64,000 nt of DNA, taken from NCBI GenBank assembly GCA_017536205.1, contig JAFXHX010000003.1, forward strand, positions 1 through 64,000, given 5' to 3'. The stretch comes from Clostridia bacterium. GTDB lineage: Bacteria > Bacillota > Clostridia > Christensenellales > Borkfalkiaceae. The stretch's first letter is position 1. The number at the start of each line of letters is the position of its first letter. Shown here piece by piece: positions 1 through 8,058 of this stretch. Position numbers and translations under genes: made by a program. Below the pieces are notes generated by a model. That model saw only the letters and a list, made by a program, of their open reading frames with translations, was not told where the DNA came from and searched no databases.

Positions 1-5
1 GATAA

Positions 6-83
6 TGGGGCGAGAGATGGGACTCGAACCCACGACATTCAGAACCACAATCTGACGCTCTAACCAACTGAACTACTCTCGCC
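6..83 (-). tRNA. tRNA-His (GTG)
   Basis: The reverse strand folds as a tRNA with a 7-bp acceptor stem plus the extra G-1 opposite C73 that is diagnostic of tRNA-His. The anticodon is GTG, the T-arm TTCGA is intact, and the CCA end is encoded (positions 8-6). It is the last gene of a three-tRNA operon. Confidence 0.95.
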
Positions 84-92
84 ACAATTATA

Positions 93-169
93 TGGCGCGC
101 CAGAAGGGACTCGAACCCCTGACACCCGCCTTAGAAGGGCGGTGCTCTATCCAGCTGAGCTACTGGCGC
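93..169 (-). tRNA. tRNA-Arg (TCT)
   Basis: The reverse strand gives acceptor GCGCCAG paired with CTGGCGC, discriminator G and an encoded CCA (95-93). The anticodon loop CTTCTAA gives anticodon TCT, which reads AGA/AGG. It is the middle gene of the Gly-Arg-His operon, 9 nt from tRNA-His. Confidence 0.95.
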
Positions 170-208
170 ACTTTGTCAACGGTTAAACCCTTTTAGCCTA
201 CATTTATA

Positions 209-282
209 TGGAGCGGGTGATGGGAATCGGACCCACGCAACCAGCTTGGAAGGCTAGTGTTCTACCATTGAACTACACCCGC
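209..282 (-). tRNA. tRNA-Gly (TCC)
   Basis: The reverse strand gives acceptor GCGGGTG paired with CACCCGC, discriminator T and an encoded CCA (211-209). The anticodon loop CTTCCAA gives anticodon TCC. It is the first gene of the tRNA operon, 22 nt downstream of a consensus promoter -10 box. Confidence 0.95.
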
Positions 283-304
283 ACTTACCGTACAATGCTA
301 AACG

Positions 305-333
305 ATTATAGCAAAAAGTAAGTTGGTTGTCAA
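305..333 (-). promoter_or_regulatory. Sigma-A promoter of the tRNA operon
   Basis: On the reverse strand TTGACA (333-328), a 17-bp spacer and TATAAT (310-305) make a perfect consensus promoter directly upstream of tRNA-Gly. Confidence 0.85.
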
Positions 334-368
334 ACAAAATTAAAGGTAATTCCAAAAAAAATTATTTT

Positions 369-854
369 TTAAAATCTTTTGTCGAGTGGAATATGTTTTA
401 CACTGATATCTTTGCCGTTAATTTTTATAAATGCAAAAGTTTTTGCCGTTCCGTATGAAGAAAGCGTTCCGGGATTTACTAGCGTAACGCCGTTTATCTC
501 GGTAGTTTTAGGTTGGTGAGTATGCCCATATAAAACAAGGCTTGCGTTAACCTTGTTAGCGTATTCATAAAGGCGTGAAAGCGAAAGTTTAACCCCGAAC
601 TCGTCGCCGTGAACGGCAAGCACGGTAACCCCTTCAACGGTAAAAAGCGCTTGTTTAGGGTAAAATTGAATAAAATCGCAGTTGCCCCTAACTATAACGG
701 CTTTATCTTGATAGTTAGAAAGAACTTCGCTTGCGTCGCTAACACCGTCGCCTAAAAACACTATTTTAGAAGATATTTCAAAGTCGCCCCGCAGGCGTTT
801 AACCCCATCTAAATTGCCGTGGCTATCTGAAAACACTGTTAAATAACTACTCAT
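369..854 (-). CDS. yfcE: YfcE/YsnB-type metallophosphoesterase
   Basis: Small (161 aa) calcineurin-like phosphodiesterase of the YfcE/MJ0936 family, predicted cytosolic and Mn2+-dependent; the physiological substrate in this family is not settled. All metal-binding blocks are visible: D10-x-H12, GD (35-36), GN (57-58), H82 and G-H-T-H (110-113). Length is typical. The ATG overlaps the end of the upstream MATE-RdgB gene by 8 nt and has no strong ribosome site of its own, so it is probably translated by coupling. An rdgB-yfcE pair is normal in Firmicutes (B. subtilis ysnA-ysnB), which supports both calls. Confidence 0.92.
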   Translation of the reverse strand: MSSYLTVFSDSHGNLDGVKRLRGDFEISSKIVFLGDGVSDASEVLSNYQDKAVIVRGNCDFIQFYPKQALFTVEGVTVLAVHGDEFGVKLSLSRLYEYANKVNASLVLYGHTHQPKTTEINGVTLVNPGTLSSYGTAKTFAFIKINGKDISVKHIPLDKRF

Positions 855-2781
855 TTTCGTTTAATTTTCCGTAAAGGTCGCAAAGCGCGCGATAACGGTG
901 GCTTACTTTGTTTTTATCTTCATCGCTTGCTTCGCCAAAGGTAACTTGCAAATCGTTAGATAGAAAAATACAATCGTAACCAAAGCCGTTTTCGCCACGT
1001 TCTTCGGTGGTTATAACGCCGTGAGTTTCGCCTATTCCCCAAACGTAACTGCCATCTGTTTTATAAAGCACTACCGCCGAAACAAACTTTGCGCTTCTAT
1101 CGTTTGCGTTTTCAATATTTTTAAGAAGTAAAGCACGATTTTCTTTGTCCCCGCCACCAGAATACCTTGCGCTATAAATGCCGGGCGCACCATTAAGTGC
1201 CGTGACCATAAGCCCGCTATCGTCTGCAAGCACGTTTTTATTAAGCGCAAGCGACACCGTTTTAGCCTTAATAAGCGCGTTTTCTAAAAAGGTAGTACCC
1301 GTTTCTTCAATGTCTTTATTAAAACCAAGTTCGCTCATAGGAACAACGATATATTTATCGCCGAAAATGGCTTTAATTTCTTTAATTTTACCTTTGTTTC
1401 CAGATGCAACTACAATTTGTTCCATACTGTTCTCCTTAAAATCTTTATTAGGAAGTTTTGAAATAAACACTATTAAAAAGGGGAGCGATACAAGCGAAGA
1501 CACAACGTCTGCAATAGGTTGCGATATTTGAACGGCAGTAACGCCACAGTAACTATGAAGTATAAGAATTGTTGGAATAAACGCAAGCCCCGAGCGTAAC
1601 ATTGCTAAAAAACTTGCCGTGAGCGCTTGGCGAGTGCTTTGAAAAAGCATATTTGAAACAACCGATATAGGCATAAATATAACGCCTATCGAAGCAACCC
1701 TAAGCGCAAGCGTTCCTATTTTAATAACTTCGCTACTTTCTTGGAAAAAACTTATAATTGCTTCGGGGAAAATAATTCCCGGTATAGATAAAACGCAAAC
1801 TATAATAGTTCCAAACAAAAGGGTGAACGAAACGCTCTTTTTAACTCTTAAAAACTTTTTGGCTTCGTAGTTAAACGAAGAAACGGGTTGAAAACCTTGC
1901 CCTATGCCCAGTCCAACGTACATTATAAGCCCTAAATACTTGTTTACTATGCCCATAGCGGCGTTGGCAGCGTCACCGTAAAGTTTTGCAAGGTTGTTAA
2001 GTATGCCACCTGAAATTGCAGTTAAGCCTTGGCGAATAAGCGAAGGAAGCCCAACCTTTATAATATTTAAATAAACTGCTACGCTATTTGAAATAAGCGT
2101 GTGGTTTACTTTGCTTTGCGAGTAACGAGAATATAAAACTATAAGCAATACAAAACTTATAAATTGCGAAACTGCCGTTGCAATACCCGCACCCAAAACG
2201 CCACAATTAAAAACTGAAACAAGCAAAAAGTCGCCCAAAATATTAAGTAATCCACCCGTTCCAAGCCCTATCATTGCATAGAACGCCTTGCTTTCGTAGC
2301 GTAAGCAGTTGTTAAGAACGAGCGAGCCTATCATAAACGGCGCAGTTATTAAAACGCAAACGCCGTACTCTTTAGCGTAGGGTAAAATAGTTTGGCTACT
2401 TCCTAAAACTTTCATAAGCGGTGTTAAGAAGATAAGCCCAAACACCGAAATAAAAAGCCCTAAAATCATTCCAACGTAAAACGCCGAAGAAACGTAAACC
2501 GAAGAAGTTTTTTGGTCTTTTTCGGCAAGATATTTTGCAACGAACACGCCCGAGCCGTGCCCAAACATAAACGCTATTGCTTGAATTATGCATTGAAGCG
2601 TAAATAAAACGCCTATTGCGCCTTGTGCGCTTTCACCAAGCGAGCCAACGAAATAAGTGTCGGCAAGGTTATATATGCTAGAAATTAGCATAGAAACGGT
2701 GGTGGGTATGCCAAGCGTTATAATAAGTTTAGAAACGGGCGTTTCCGTCATTTTTTTGTAATGCGTGTCTATGGCGTTCAT
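847..2781 (-). CDS. In-frame fusion: MATE-family transporter (N) + RdgB/HAM1 NTP pyrophosphatase (C)
   Basis: One 644-aa frame holds two complete proteins. Residues 1 to about 445 are a multi-helix MATE efflux transporter (MepA/DinF type, cation-driven drug or metabolite export). Residues 453-644 are a full-length RdgB/HAM1 pyrophosphatase, which hydrolyses dITP, XTP and ITP to clean the nucleotide pool; its SGNKGK substrate loop is at 460-465 and the Asp pair at 520-521. Residue 453 is a Met preceded by a good ribosome site, so RdgB may also be made separately. I see no stop or frameshift at the junction. The start at 2781 lacks a ribosome site and sits 6 nt from a -10 box; Met11 (2751) is an alternative. 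A lost stop codon or sequencing error could mimic a fusion. Confidence 0.85.
   Translation of the reverse strand: MNAIDTHYKKMTETPVSKLIITLGIPTTVSMLISSIYNLADTYFVGSLGESAQGAIGVLFTLQCIIQAIAFMFGHGSGVFVAKYLAEKDQKTSSVYVSSAFYVGMILGLFISVFGLIFLTPLMKVLGSSQTILPYAKEYGVCVLITAPFMIGSLVLNNCLRYESKAFYAMIGLGTGGLLNILGDFLLVSVFNCGVLGAGIATAVSQFISFVLLIVLYSRYSQSKVNHTLISNSVAVYLNIIKVGLPSLIRQGLTAISGGILNNLAKLYGDAANAAMGIVNKYLGLIMYVGLGIGQGFQPVSSFNYEAKKFLRVKKSVSFTLLFGTIIVCVLSIPGIIFPEAIISFFQESSEVIKIGTLALRVASIGVIFMPISVVSNMLFQSTRQALTASFLAMLRSGLAFIPTILILHSYCGVTAVQISQPIADVVSSLVSLPFLIVFISKLPNKDFKENSMEQIVVASGNKGKIKEIKAIFGDKYIVVPMSELGFNKDIEETGTTFLENALIKAKTVSLALNKNVLADDSGLMVTALNGAPGIYSARYSGGGDKENRALLLKNIENANDRSAKFVSAVVLYKTDGSYVWGIGETHGVITTEERGENGFGYDCIFLSNDLQVTFGEASDEDKNKVSHRYRALCDLYGKLNENE
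1423..1437 (-). promoter_or_regulatory. rdgB: Internal ribosome site and start codon of the RdgB half
   Basis: Within the fused frame, AAGGAGA (1437-1431), a 5-nt spacer and ATG (1425-1423) precede the natural RdgB N-terminus (M-E-Q-I-V-V-A-S-G-N-K). The spacing is ideal, so a free 192-aa RdgB can be initiated here. Confidence 0.75.
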
Positions 2782-2787
2782 AAGTTT

Positions 2788-2816
2788 ATTTTATCACTCA
2801 ACACCAAAAATTACAA
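2788..2816 (-). promoter_or_regulatory. Promoter placed 6 nt before the MATE-rdgB ATG
   Basis: Reverse strand: TTGTAA (2816-2811), 17-bp spacer, TAAAAT (2793-2788), then six bases and the ATG at 2781. With normal start-site choice the transcript would begin at or within 1-2 nt of the ATG, and no Shine-Dalgarno is present. Confidence 0.6.
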
Positions 2817-2818
2817 CT

Positions 2819-2846
2819 AAAAAAGCCCCTTAGAAAAGGGGCTTTA
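2819..2846 (-). terminator. Rho-independent terminator of clpB
   Basis: Read on the reverse strand, AAAGCCCC and GGGGCTTT form a stem followed by a T-run (2824-2819). It lies just past the clpB stop codon. Confidence 0.85.
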
Positions 2847-2849
2847 AAA

Positions 2850-5429
2850 TTATTTTATAGTAACTTCTAATTTTCCGTTAATTGCGTCTACCAAAATAAC
2901 GCTTTCGGGCTCGGGGTTTGAAGTTATTATAAGTTTTGCTATTAAAGTTTCAACTTCTGCTTGAATAAAACGCTTTAACGGCCTTGCTCCGTAAACGGGG
3001 TCGTAACCACCTTCAACTATATACGTTTTAGCGTCGGGCGTAAGTTCAAGATGAAGTTTTTTATCTTTAAGCCTTTTTGCAAGATTTTCAATTAAAAGGT
3101 CAACTATTTTTACAATTTCTTCTTTGGTTAAGGGCTTATAAAAGACTATATCGTCAAGCCTATTTAAAAACTCTGGCCTAAAGTGTTGCTTGAGTAGTGA
3201 GTTAACCGAAGTTCTTGCGCTTTCGCTAATGTTACCACTAGAGTCAATGCCTTCTAAGATTATGGGCGAGCCAAGGTTAGAAGTTAAAATTATAACGGTA
3301 TTTTTAAAGTCAACCGTTCTACCTTGGCTGTCGGTAACTCTGCCGTCGTCAAGCACTTGAAGTAAAACGTTAAACACGTCGGGGTGGGCTTTTTCAATCT
3401 CATCGAATAGTACTACCGAATAGGGTTTTCTTCTAACGGCTTCTGTTAGTTGACCACCGTCTTCAAACCCAACGTAACCCGGGGGAGCGCCTATAAGCCT
3501 TGAAACGCTAAACTTTTCCATATACTCGCTCATGTCTATGCGAATAAGATTTTTCTCGTCGTCAAACAGCGTTCTTGCAAGGGTTTTTGCAAGTTCGGTT
3601 TTGCCAACGCCCGTAGGTCCAAGGAATAAAAACGAGCCTATGGGGCGATTAGGGTCTTGGATACCTGCTCGTGAACGAAGAATTGCCTCGCTAACTTTTT
3701 TAACGGCTTCGTCTTGACCGATAACGCTTTTATGAAGTATGCTTTCAAGTTTTATAAGTTTTTCAACTTCGCCCTCAACTAGTTTAGAAACGGGAATACC
3801 CGTCCATTTAGAAACAATTTTGGCAATTTCGTCTTCGGTAACTTTATCGCGAAGAAGGGTGGTTTGCTTTGGCGATTTTTCGGCGTCTATTAGTTTCTTT
3901 TTAAGTTCGGGAAGTTTGCCGTATTTTAATTCCGCCGCTTTGTTAAGGTCGTATTCACGCTCTGCCTTTTCAATTTCGGCACTAATTTGTTCTATTTGCT
4001 TTCTTAAATCTTGTTCGGCGTTAATTCCCGCCTTTTCCGCTTGCCACTTTTCGTTCATATCGGCATAGCGTTTTTTAAGCGTGGTAAGTTCGTCGCTTAA
4101 AGAAGATAGCCTATCTTGAGAAAGGGCGTCGGTTTCTTTTTTAAGGGCGGCGCACTCAATCTCAAGTTGCATAATCTTTCTTGAAACGTCGTCCATTTCG
4201 GTGGGCATAGAGTTCATTTCCGTTTTAATAGAAGCGCACGCTTCGTCAACTAGGTCGATTGCCTTGTCTGGCAAAAATCTATCGCTAATATAACGGTTAG
4301 ATAGCGTGGCGGCGGCAATTAACGCGCCGTCTTGTATTTTAACGCCGTGGTAAACTTCATAGCGTTCTTTAAGCCCACGGAGTATTGAAACGGTATCTTG
4401 CACCGAAGGCTCGTTTACGGTAACGGGTTGAAAACGGCGTTCTAGGGCAGGGTCTTTTTCAATGTATTTACGGTACTCGTCAAGCGTAGTTGCGCCTATG
4501 CAGTGAAGTTCGCCACGGGCTAGCATAGGTTTTAAAAGGTTGCCGGCGTCCATAGCACCGTCGGTTTTGCCTGCGCCTACTATGGTGTGAAGTTCATCAA
4601 TAAACAAAATTATATTTCCGTTGCTTTTTTTAACTTCTGAAAGCACGGCTTTAAGCCTTTCTTCAAACTCACCGCGATATTTTGCGCCCGCTATTAAAGC
4701 GCCTATATCAAGCGAAAAGAGTTTTCTATCCTTAAGCGACGAGGGAACGTCACCTTTCATAATTCTAATTGCAAGCCCTTCTGCAATAGCCGTTTTACCA
4801 ACGCCCGCTTCACCTATTAAAACGGGGTTGTTTTTAGTTTTTCTAGAAAGTATTCTTATTGCGTTTCTAATTTCGTCGTCTCTACCTATTACTGGGTCAA
4901 TTTTATTTTGGCGCGCCCTTTCAACAAGGTCGGTGCCGTATTTATTTAAAACGTCGTAAGTGGCTTCGGGGTTATCGGTTGTAACTGAAACGTTACCCCT
5001 AACTTCACGAAGCGCCTTTAAAAACGCATCTTTAAAAATGCCGAACTTTTCTAGGATTTTTTTAGCCTTTTCGCTACCTTTTACAATAATTCCGTATAAA
5101 AGGTGTTCTACCGAAATAAAACTATCTTTCATTTCGTTTGCCTGCGTTTCTGAAAAGGTGAACACGGCGTTAAGGTCTTGCGATAAATATTCGCCCGAGG
5201 CCCCCGAAACTTTTGGTAGTTTTTCTATTTCCTTAACCGTTTCTGCCTTTACGGCTTGGGGGCTTACGCCTATTTTTTCAATAATTTTATTCGATATGCC
5301 TTCGCCGTCTTCAAGAAGCGCGCATAAAAGGTGCAACGAAGTAATTTGTTGGTTGCCGTAGTTAGACGCTATTTGTTTAGCGCCGTTAACGGCTTCAATT
5401 GATTTTTGTGTTAAGTTTTGTGCGTTCAT
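2850..5429 (-). CDS. clpB: ClpB disaggregase
   Basis: AAA+ chaperone that threads aggregated proteins together with DnaK. It has 859 aa, the normal length. Order: N-domain (about 1-145), first AAA module with Walker A GEAGVGKT near residue 205, coiled-coil middle domain (about 410-525), second AAA module with Walker A GPTGVGKT near residue 607, and a C-terminal small domain. The ribosome site AGGTGAT precedes the ATG. Its gene starts 8 nt after a ribbon-helix-helix protein gene, so both share one promoter. I found no CIRCE or CtsR-type operator upstream, which is unusual for a Firmicutes clpB. Confidence 0.97.
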   Translation of the reverse strand: MNAQNLTQKSIEAVNGAKQIASNYGNQQITSLHLLCALLEDGEGISNKIIEKIGVSPQAVKAETVKEIEKLPKVSGASGEYLSQDLNAVFTFSETQANEMKDSFISVEHLLYGIIVKGSEKAKKILEKFGIFKDAFLKALREVRGNVSVTTDNPEATYDVLNKYGTDLVERARQNKIDPVIGRDDEIRNAIRILSRKTKNNPVLIGEAGVGKTAIAEGLAIRIMKGDVPSSLKDRKLFSLDIGALIAGAKYRGEFEERLKAVLSEVKKSNGNIILFIDELHTIVGAGKTDGAMDAGNLLKPMLARGELHCIGATTLDEYRKYIEKDPALERRFQPVTVNEPSVQDTVSILRGLKERYEVYHGVKIQDGALIAAATLSNRYISDRFLPDKAIDLVDEACASIKTEMNSMPTEMDDVSRKIMQLEIECAALKKETDALSQDRLSSLSDELTTLKKRYADMNEKWQAEKAGINAEQDLRKQIEQISAEIEKAEREYDLNKAAELKYGKLPELKKKLIDAEKSPKQTTLLRDKVTEDEIAKIVSKWTGIPVSKLVEGEVEKLIKLESILHKSVIGQDEAVKKVSEAILRSRAGIQDPNRPIGSFLFLGPTGVGKTELAKTLARTLFDDEKNLIRIDMSEYMEKFSVSRLIGAPPGYVGFEDGGQLTEAVRRKPYSVVLFDEIEKAHPDVFNVLLQVLDDGRVTDSQGRTVDFKNTVIILTSNLGSPIILEGIDSSGNISESARTSVNSLLKQHFRPEFLNRLDDIVFYKPLTKEEIVKIVDLLIENLAKRLKDKKLHLELTPDAKTYIVEGGYDPVYGARPLKRFIQAEVETLIAKLIITSNPEPESVILVDAINGKLEVTIK

Positions 5430-5437
5430 AATATCAC

Positions 5438-6079
5438 CTATATAACTAATCGTTCTTTTTTAAGGGTTAAAAACCTTTGCTCAACCACTCTATAAGCGTA
5501 AGCAGGGCTTGATAGATTTGAAAAGAATAAGTTTAAAAGTTCGTCAAACTCCTTAACGTAATCGGTAATTTCTTGGGCAAGAAGTTTTGTTGAAACCGTT
5601 TTATTTGGGAAATTAAATAACCTTGTAAACCTTACTCCGTCGAAAATATGCGTTGCGTGTGCGTTGTAGTAATTTTTTTCAAGTGCAGAGTATAGCGAAT
5701 AAAAATCGCTCATAAGGTTAATTAAAATGGGGTTTTGCGTGCGCAAGGTAACCTTTAACTGCCCTAAATGGTCGCTGTTGGGAAAAAGTTCAACGCTATA
5801 TTTAATAGCGGGGTTATAACGGTAGTTAATTGCGCTAACAATGCTTGCCATATACTGCGACGGTTGGTCAATAAAGCGCATAGTGCTACCACCCGATAAC
5901 AACTTTTCAATTTCGCCAAACACGCTTTGCGCCCTAATTTCGGGCGTTTCGTACCTAACTGCGCTTGCAAGTATTTTTTCAACCATATTAGAGCGTGAAA
6001 GCCCGTTTTGCCTTGCTAGTAAATCAACGCAAGAAATAACTTCGTCGTTTAGAAGTAAACTGTAAACCGATTTTGCCAT
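5438..6079 (-). CDS. Ribbon-helix-helix (CopG-like) protein, putative regulator of clpB
   Basis: 213-aa cytosolic protein. Residues 1 to about 45 look like a ribbon-helix-helix DNA-binding fold: a short beta strand ([12 protein letters not shown]), then two helices with the [11 protein letters not shown] pattern. The remaining ~165 residues are mixed alpha/beta and I do not recognise them; they may sense or dimerise. The start was set at the ATG with AGGAGAG 5 nt upstream; a longer in-frame start at 6130 overlaps the promoter. It is the first gene of an operon with clpB. That placement suggests an autoregulated stress-response repressor, but this is inference; no target is known. Confidence 0.7.
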   Translation of the reverse strand: MAKSVYSLLLNDEVISCVDLLARQNGLSRSNMVEKILASAVRYETPEIRAQSVFGEIEKLLSGGSTMRFIDQPSQYMASIVSAINYRYNPAIKYSVELFPNSDHLGQLKVTLRTQNPILINLMSDFYSLYSALEKNYYNAHATHIFDGVRFTRLFNFPNKTVSTKLLAQEITDYVKEFDELLNLFFSNLSSPAYAYRVVEQRFLTLKKERLVI

Positions 6080-6101
6080 AAAACTCTCCTTTCGTATAAA
6101 C

Positions 6102-6130
6102 ATTGTAAACCTATTATAATAATTTGTCAA
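6102..6130 (-). promoter_or_regulatory. Sigma-A promoter of the RHH-clpB operon
   Basis: Reverse strand TTGACA (6130-6125), 17-bp spacer, TACAAT (6107-6102), followed by the AGGAGAG ribosome site of the regulator gene. Confidence 0.8.
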
Positions 6131-6138
6131 TAAAATTA

Positions 6139-6154
6139 TGTAACTTTATTTACA
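6139..6154. promoter_or_regulatory. Candidate operator dyad TGTAA-N6-TTACA
   Basis: A perfect inverted repeat lies just upstream of the -35 box of the RHH-clpB promoter. A related GTTTACA motif overlaps the -10 box. Ribbon-helix-helix proteins often bind such short repeats, so this may be the autoregulatory site; this is inference. Confidence 0.35.
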
Positions 6155-6180
6155 AAATTATACAAAAAAATAACGGCGAA

Positions 6181-6621
6181 CTATTCTTCGCCGTCAGGTA
6201 TAAAGCGTTTAAGCCAGTCAAGGTTTAAGTTCCACGCATCAACCGAAGAGAGTTCAACCGATTTTTGCGTTGCGTTAGAAAGTGCTTTAATATAACCTTG
6301 ATAGTCGCAGTTATTAACCTTTTCAAAGTGTTTTATTGCGCTATCTTCATAACCTAAAAGTTGGGTGCGCGATATGTGAATTACCGAGTGGCAAGCGTGG
6401 CACACGGCAATAACGTCGTCAAGCGTTTGGGTGGCGGTTTCTTTATTATAACTCCACTTTTCGTGCGCTTCAAGCCTGCCTTTTTTACCGCATATAGCAC
6501 ATTTATGTCCGCTTCTAGCGTAGGCGTCTTTCCTAATAAAATCCCACGCGCGCTTTGAAAGCACCGTTCTTAAATTGTTATTCCACGCCCCCGTTGGAAC
6601 TATTTCAAAGTTAAGTTTCAT
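6181..6621 (-). CDS. HNH-like zinc-finger protein
   Basis: 146-aa protein with a zinc-binding HNH-type core: C41-x2-C44, then H53 and W56, then C74-x2-C77-H78 and H82. The arrangement matches HNH/McrA-like small domains, which can be nucleases, but the exact catalytic His-Asn-His set cannot be confirmed by eye. The flanks (1-40 and 90-146) are helical. It is a single gene, divergent from the BspA-like lipoprotein. There is no ribosome site before the ATG and a promoter -10 box ends 6 nt upstream, so it may be leaderless. The partner or substrate is unknown. Confidence 0.7.
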   Translation of the reverse strand: MKLNFEIVPTGAWNNNLRTVLSKRAWDFIRKDAYARSGHKCAICGKKGRLEAHEKWSYNKETATQTLDDVIAVCHACHSVIHISRTQLLGYEDSAIKHFEKVNNCDYQGYIKALSNATQKSVELSSVDAWNLNLDWLKRFIPDGEE

Positions 6622-6627
6622 ATTTTA

Positions 6628-6656
6628 ATTTTAACATACGCCTGCAAAAAAATCAA
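6628..6656 (-). promoter_or_regulatory. Promoter placed 6 nt before the HNH gene
   Basis: Reverse strand TTGATT (6656-6651), 17-bp spacer, TAAAAT (6633-6628), six bases, then ATG at 6621. No Shine-Dalgarno is visible. Confidence 0.5.
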
Positions 6657-6661
6657 ATGTG

Positions 6662-6690
6662 TTGACAATTTAATAACGCTGTACTATAAT
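6662..6690 (+). promoter_or_regulatory. Sigma-A promoter of the BspA-like lipoprotein gene
   Basis: TTGACA, 17-bp spacer and TATAAT form a perfect consensus, followed by AAGGAG (6704-6709) and the ATG at 6715. Confidence 0.9.
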
Positions 6691-6714
6691 TCATTATAAT
6701 AATAAGGAGTTATT

Positions 6715-8016
6715 ATGAAGAAGAAAATTGTTCTATTTTTATCGACTATTATGCTTTTATCGCTTAGCCTTTTTGGGCTTACGGCGTGCAGTAAAGAATC
6801 ATACACTTTAGAAGTTATTCACTACGAAGGCTCTGGTAATTGGGGGCAATCTACTGAATATTTTGAAGTAGAAGAAGGCGAAAGTTTATTGTTCGTTGAA
6901 AACAAAGAACTTTTAGGAGCAGAGTTTGCAGGTTGGAACATAGACCTTCCCGAAGTTATGCCTTCAAGCAATTTAACTATTAAAGCAACTTATCGCGCTA
7001 AAACTTCGCCCGAAGATATATTCGTGTTTTCAAGTGGCGTAATTACGGGGCTTACTAGCACGGGTAAAACTTATTACGCAATTAAACTTCCCGAAACTAT
7101 AGGTGGCGTTACCGTAACCGAAATAGGTGACGAAGCCTTCGACGGTGCAGACTTTCAACTTTTCGAGTTTTCTAGAAACGTTACCGTTATAGGTAACGAA
7201 GCGTTTAGCGGTTGCAATATAAATAAAATTGAACTTCCTGAAAGTTTAGTAACTTTATGTTCTTCTGCGTTTGAATATACTAATATTGAAGAGTTAAATA
7301 TTCCCGTAAACGTTTCTAGGCTAGGCAAGTCTTCAAACGGTTTTGAAGGCGATATAAAAAACGGTGCGTTTTATTATATGGACACTATTAAAGCCTTTAA
7401 CGTTGACTCGGCTAACGAAACGATTGCATCGCACAACGGGCACTTGTTTACTGACGATGGAAAAACCCTTATAAGATACGCTCCTAGTAGCAAGGCAACT
7501 ACTTATAACGTAAGTGCTGAAAAAATACATTACGGCGCGTTTAGAGATGCTAAAAATCTTGAAACAATCAATATAGGTGCAAGCGTTACCGAAATAGGCG
7601 CACGCGCGTTCTACGGAACGAGTAACCTTAAAGAAATTATCGTTAGCCCATACTGCTACGATTATTACGGCGAAGAAGGAAACGTTGCCGTTTACTATCA
7701 ACCCGATAGTGGTGACGAGATTGACCTTGTGATTTATGCGTCTAACGTAGATAACCAGTCTTACGTTATAAAACCCGGCACTGATACCGTTAAAATGTAC
7801 GCTTTTGAAAATTGCACGTCGCTTACCAGCGTAACCATACCAAGTAGCGTAACCAAGTTAGAAAGCGGTGCGTTCTGGAACTGCACTAATCTTACTAGCG
7901 TTATTTTTGAAGGAACGGTTGAACAGTGGAACGCTATAAACAAATCGAGTTGGATTTTTAATAGCCAAAAGTTAACTACTATAACTTGTTCAAATGGAAC
8001 GGCATCTGTAAATTAA
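6715..8016 (+). CDS. BspA-like leucine-rich-repeat lipoprotein
   Basis: 433-aa predicted surface lipoprotein. The signal peptide ends in the lipobox L-T-A-C (Cys25). Residues ~30-95 form a small beta domain with a G-W motif resembling InlB/Flg_new repeats. From about 125 to 425 there are LRR_5 (BspA/TpLRR) repeats with the signature V-T-x-I-G-x-x-A-F and L-x-S-V-x-I-P-S-S-V-T. Such proteins in gut Firmicutes are usually adhesins or ligand-binding surface proteins; no ligand can be named here. It is monocistronic, with a consensus promoter and its own terminator. Confidence 0.88.
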   Translation: MKKKIVLFLSTIMLLSLSLFGLTACSKESYTLEVIHYEGSGNWGQSTEYFEVEEGESLLFVENKELLGAEFAGWNIDLPEVMPSSNLTIKATYRAKTSPEDIFVFSSGVITGLTSTGKTYYAIKLPETIGGVTVTEIGDEAFDGADFQLFEFSRNVTVIGNEAFSGCNINKIELPESLVTLCSSAFEYTNIEELNIPVNVSRLGKSSNGFEGDIKNGAFYYMDTIKAFNVDSANETIASHNGHLFTDDGKTLIRYAPSSKATTYNVSAEKIHYGAFRDAKNLETINIGASVTEIGARAFYGTSNLKEIIVSPYCYDYYGEEGNVAVYYQPDSGDEIDLVIYASNVDNQSYVIKPGTDTVKMYAFENCTSLTSVTIPSSVTKLESGAFWNCTNLTSVIFEGTVEQWNAINKSSWIFNSQKLTTITCSNGTASVN

Positions 8017-8023
8017 CAAAACA

Positions 8024-8050
8024 AAAACACGGGATTTCCCGTGTTTTTTT
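8024..8050 (+). terminator. Rho-independent terminator
   Basis: AACACGGG/CCCGTGTT stem with a 4-nt loop and seven T residues, directly after the lipoprotein stop. Confidence 0.85.
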
Positions 8051-8058
8051 AATGTTTT

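Noticed and set aside
3532-5361. Open frames antisense to clpB (e.g. 4621-4959, 4960-5361)
   Set aside because: They lie inside a clearly real gene on the other strand, have no ribosome sites and encode Ser/Leu-rich shadow sequence.
6079-6180. CIRCE or CtsR operator upstream of the clpB operon
   Set aside because: No TTAGCACTC-N9-GAGTGCTAA inverted repeat and no tandem GGTCAAA heptads were seen; only a TGTAA/TTACA dyad is present.
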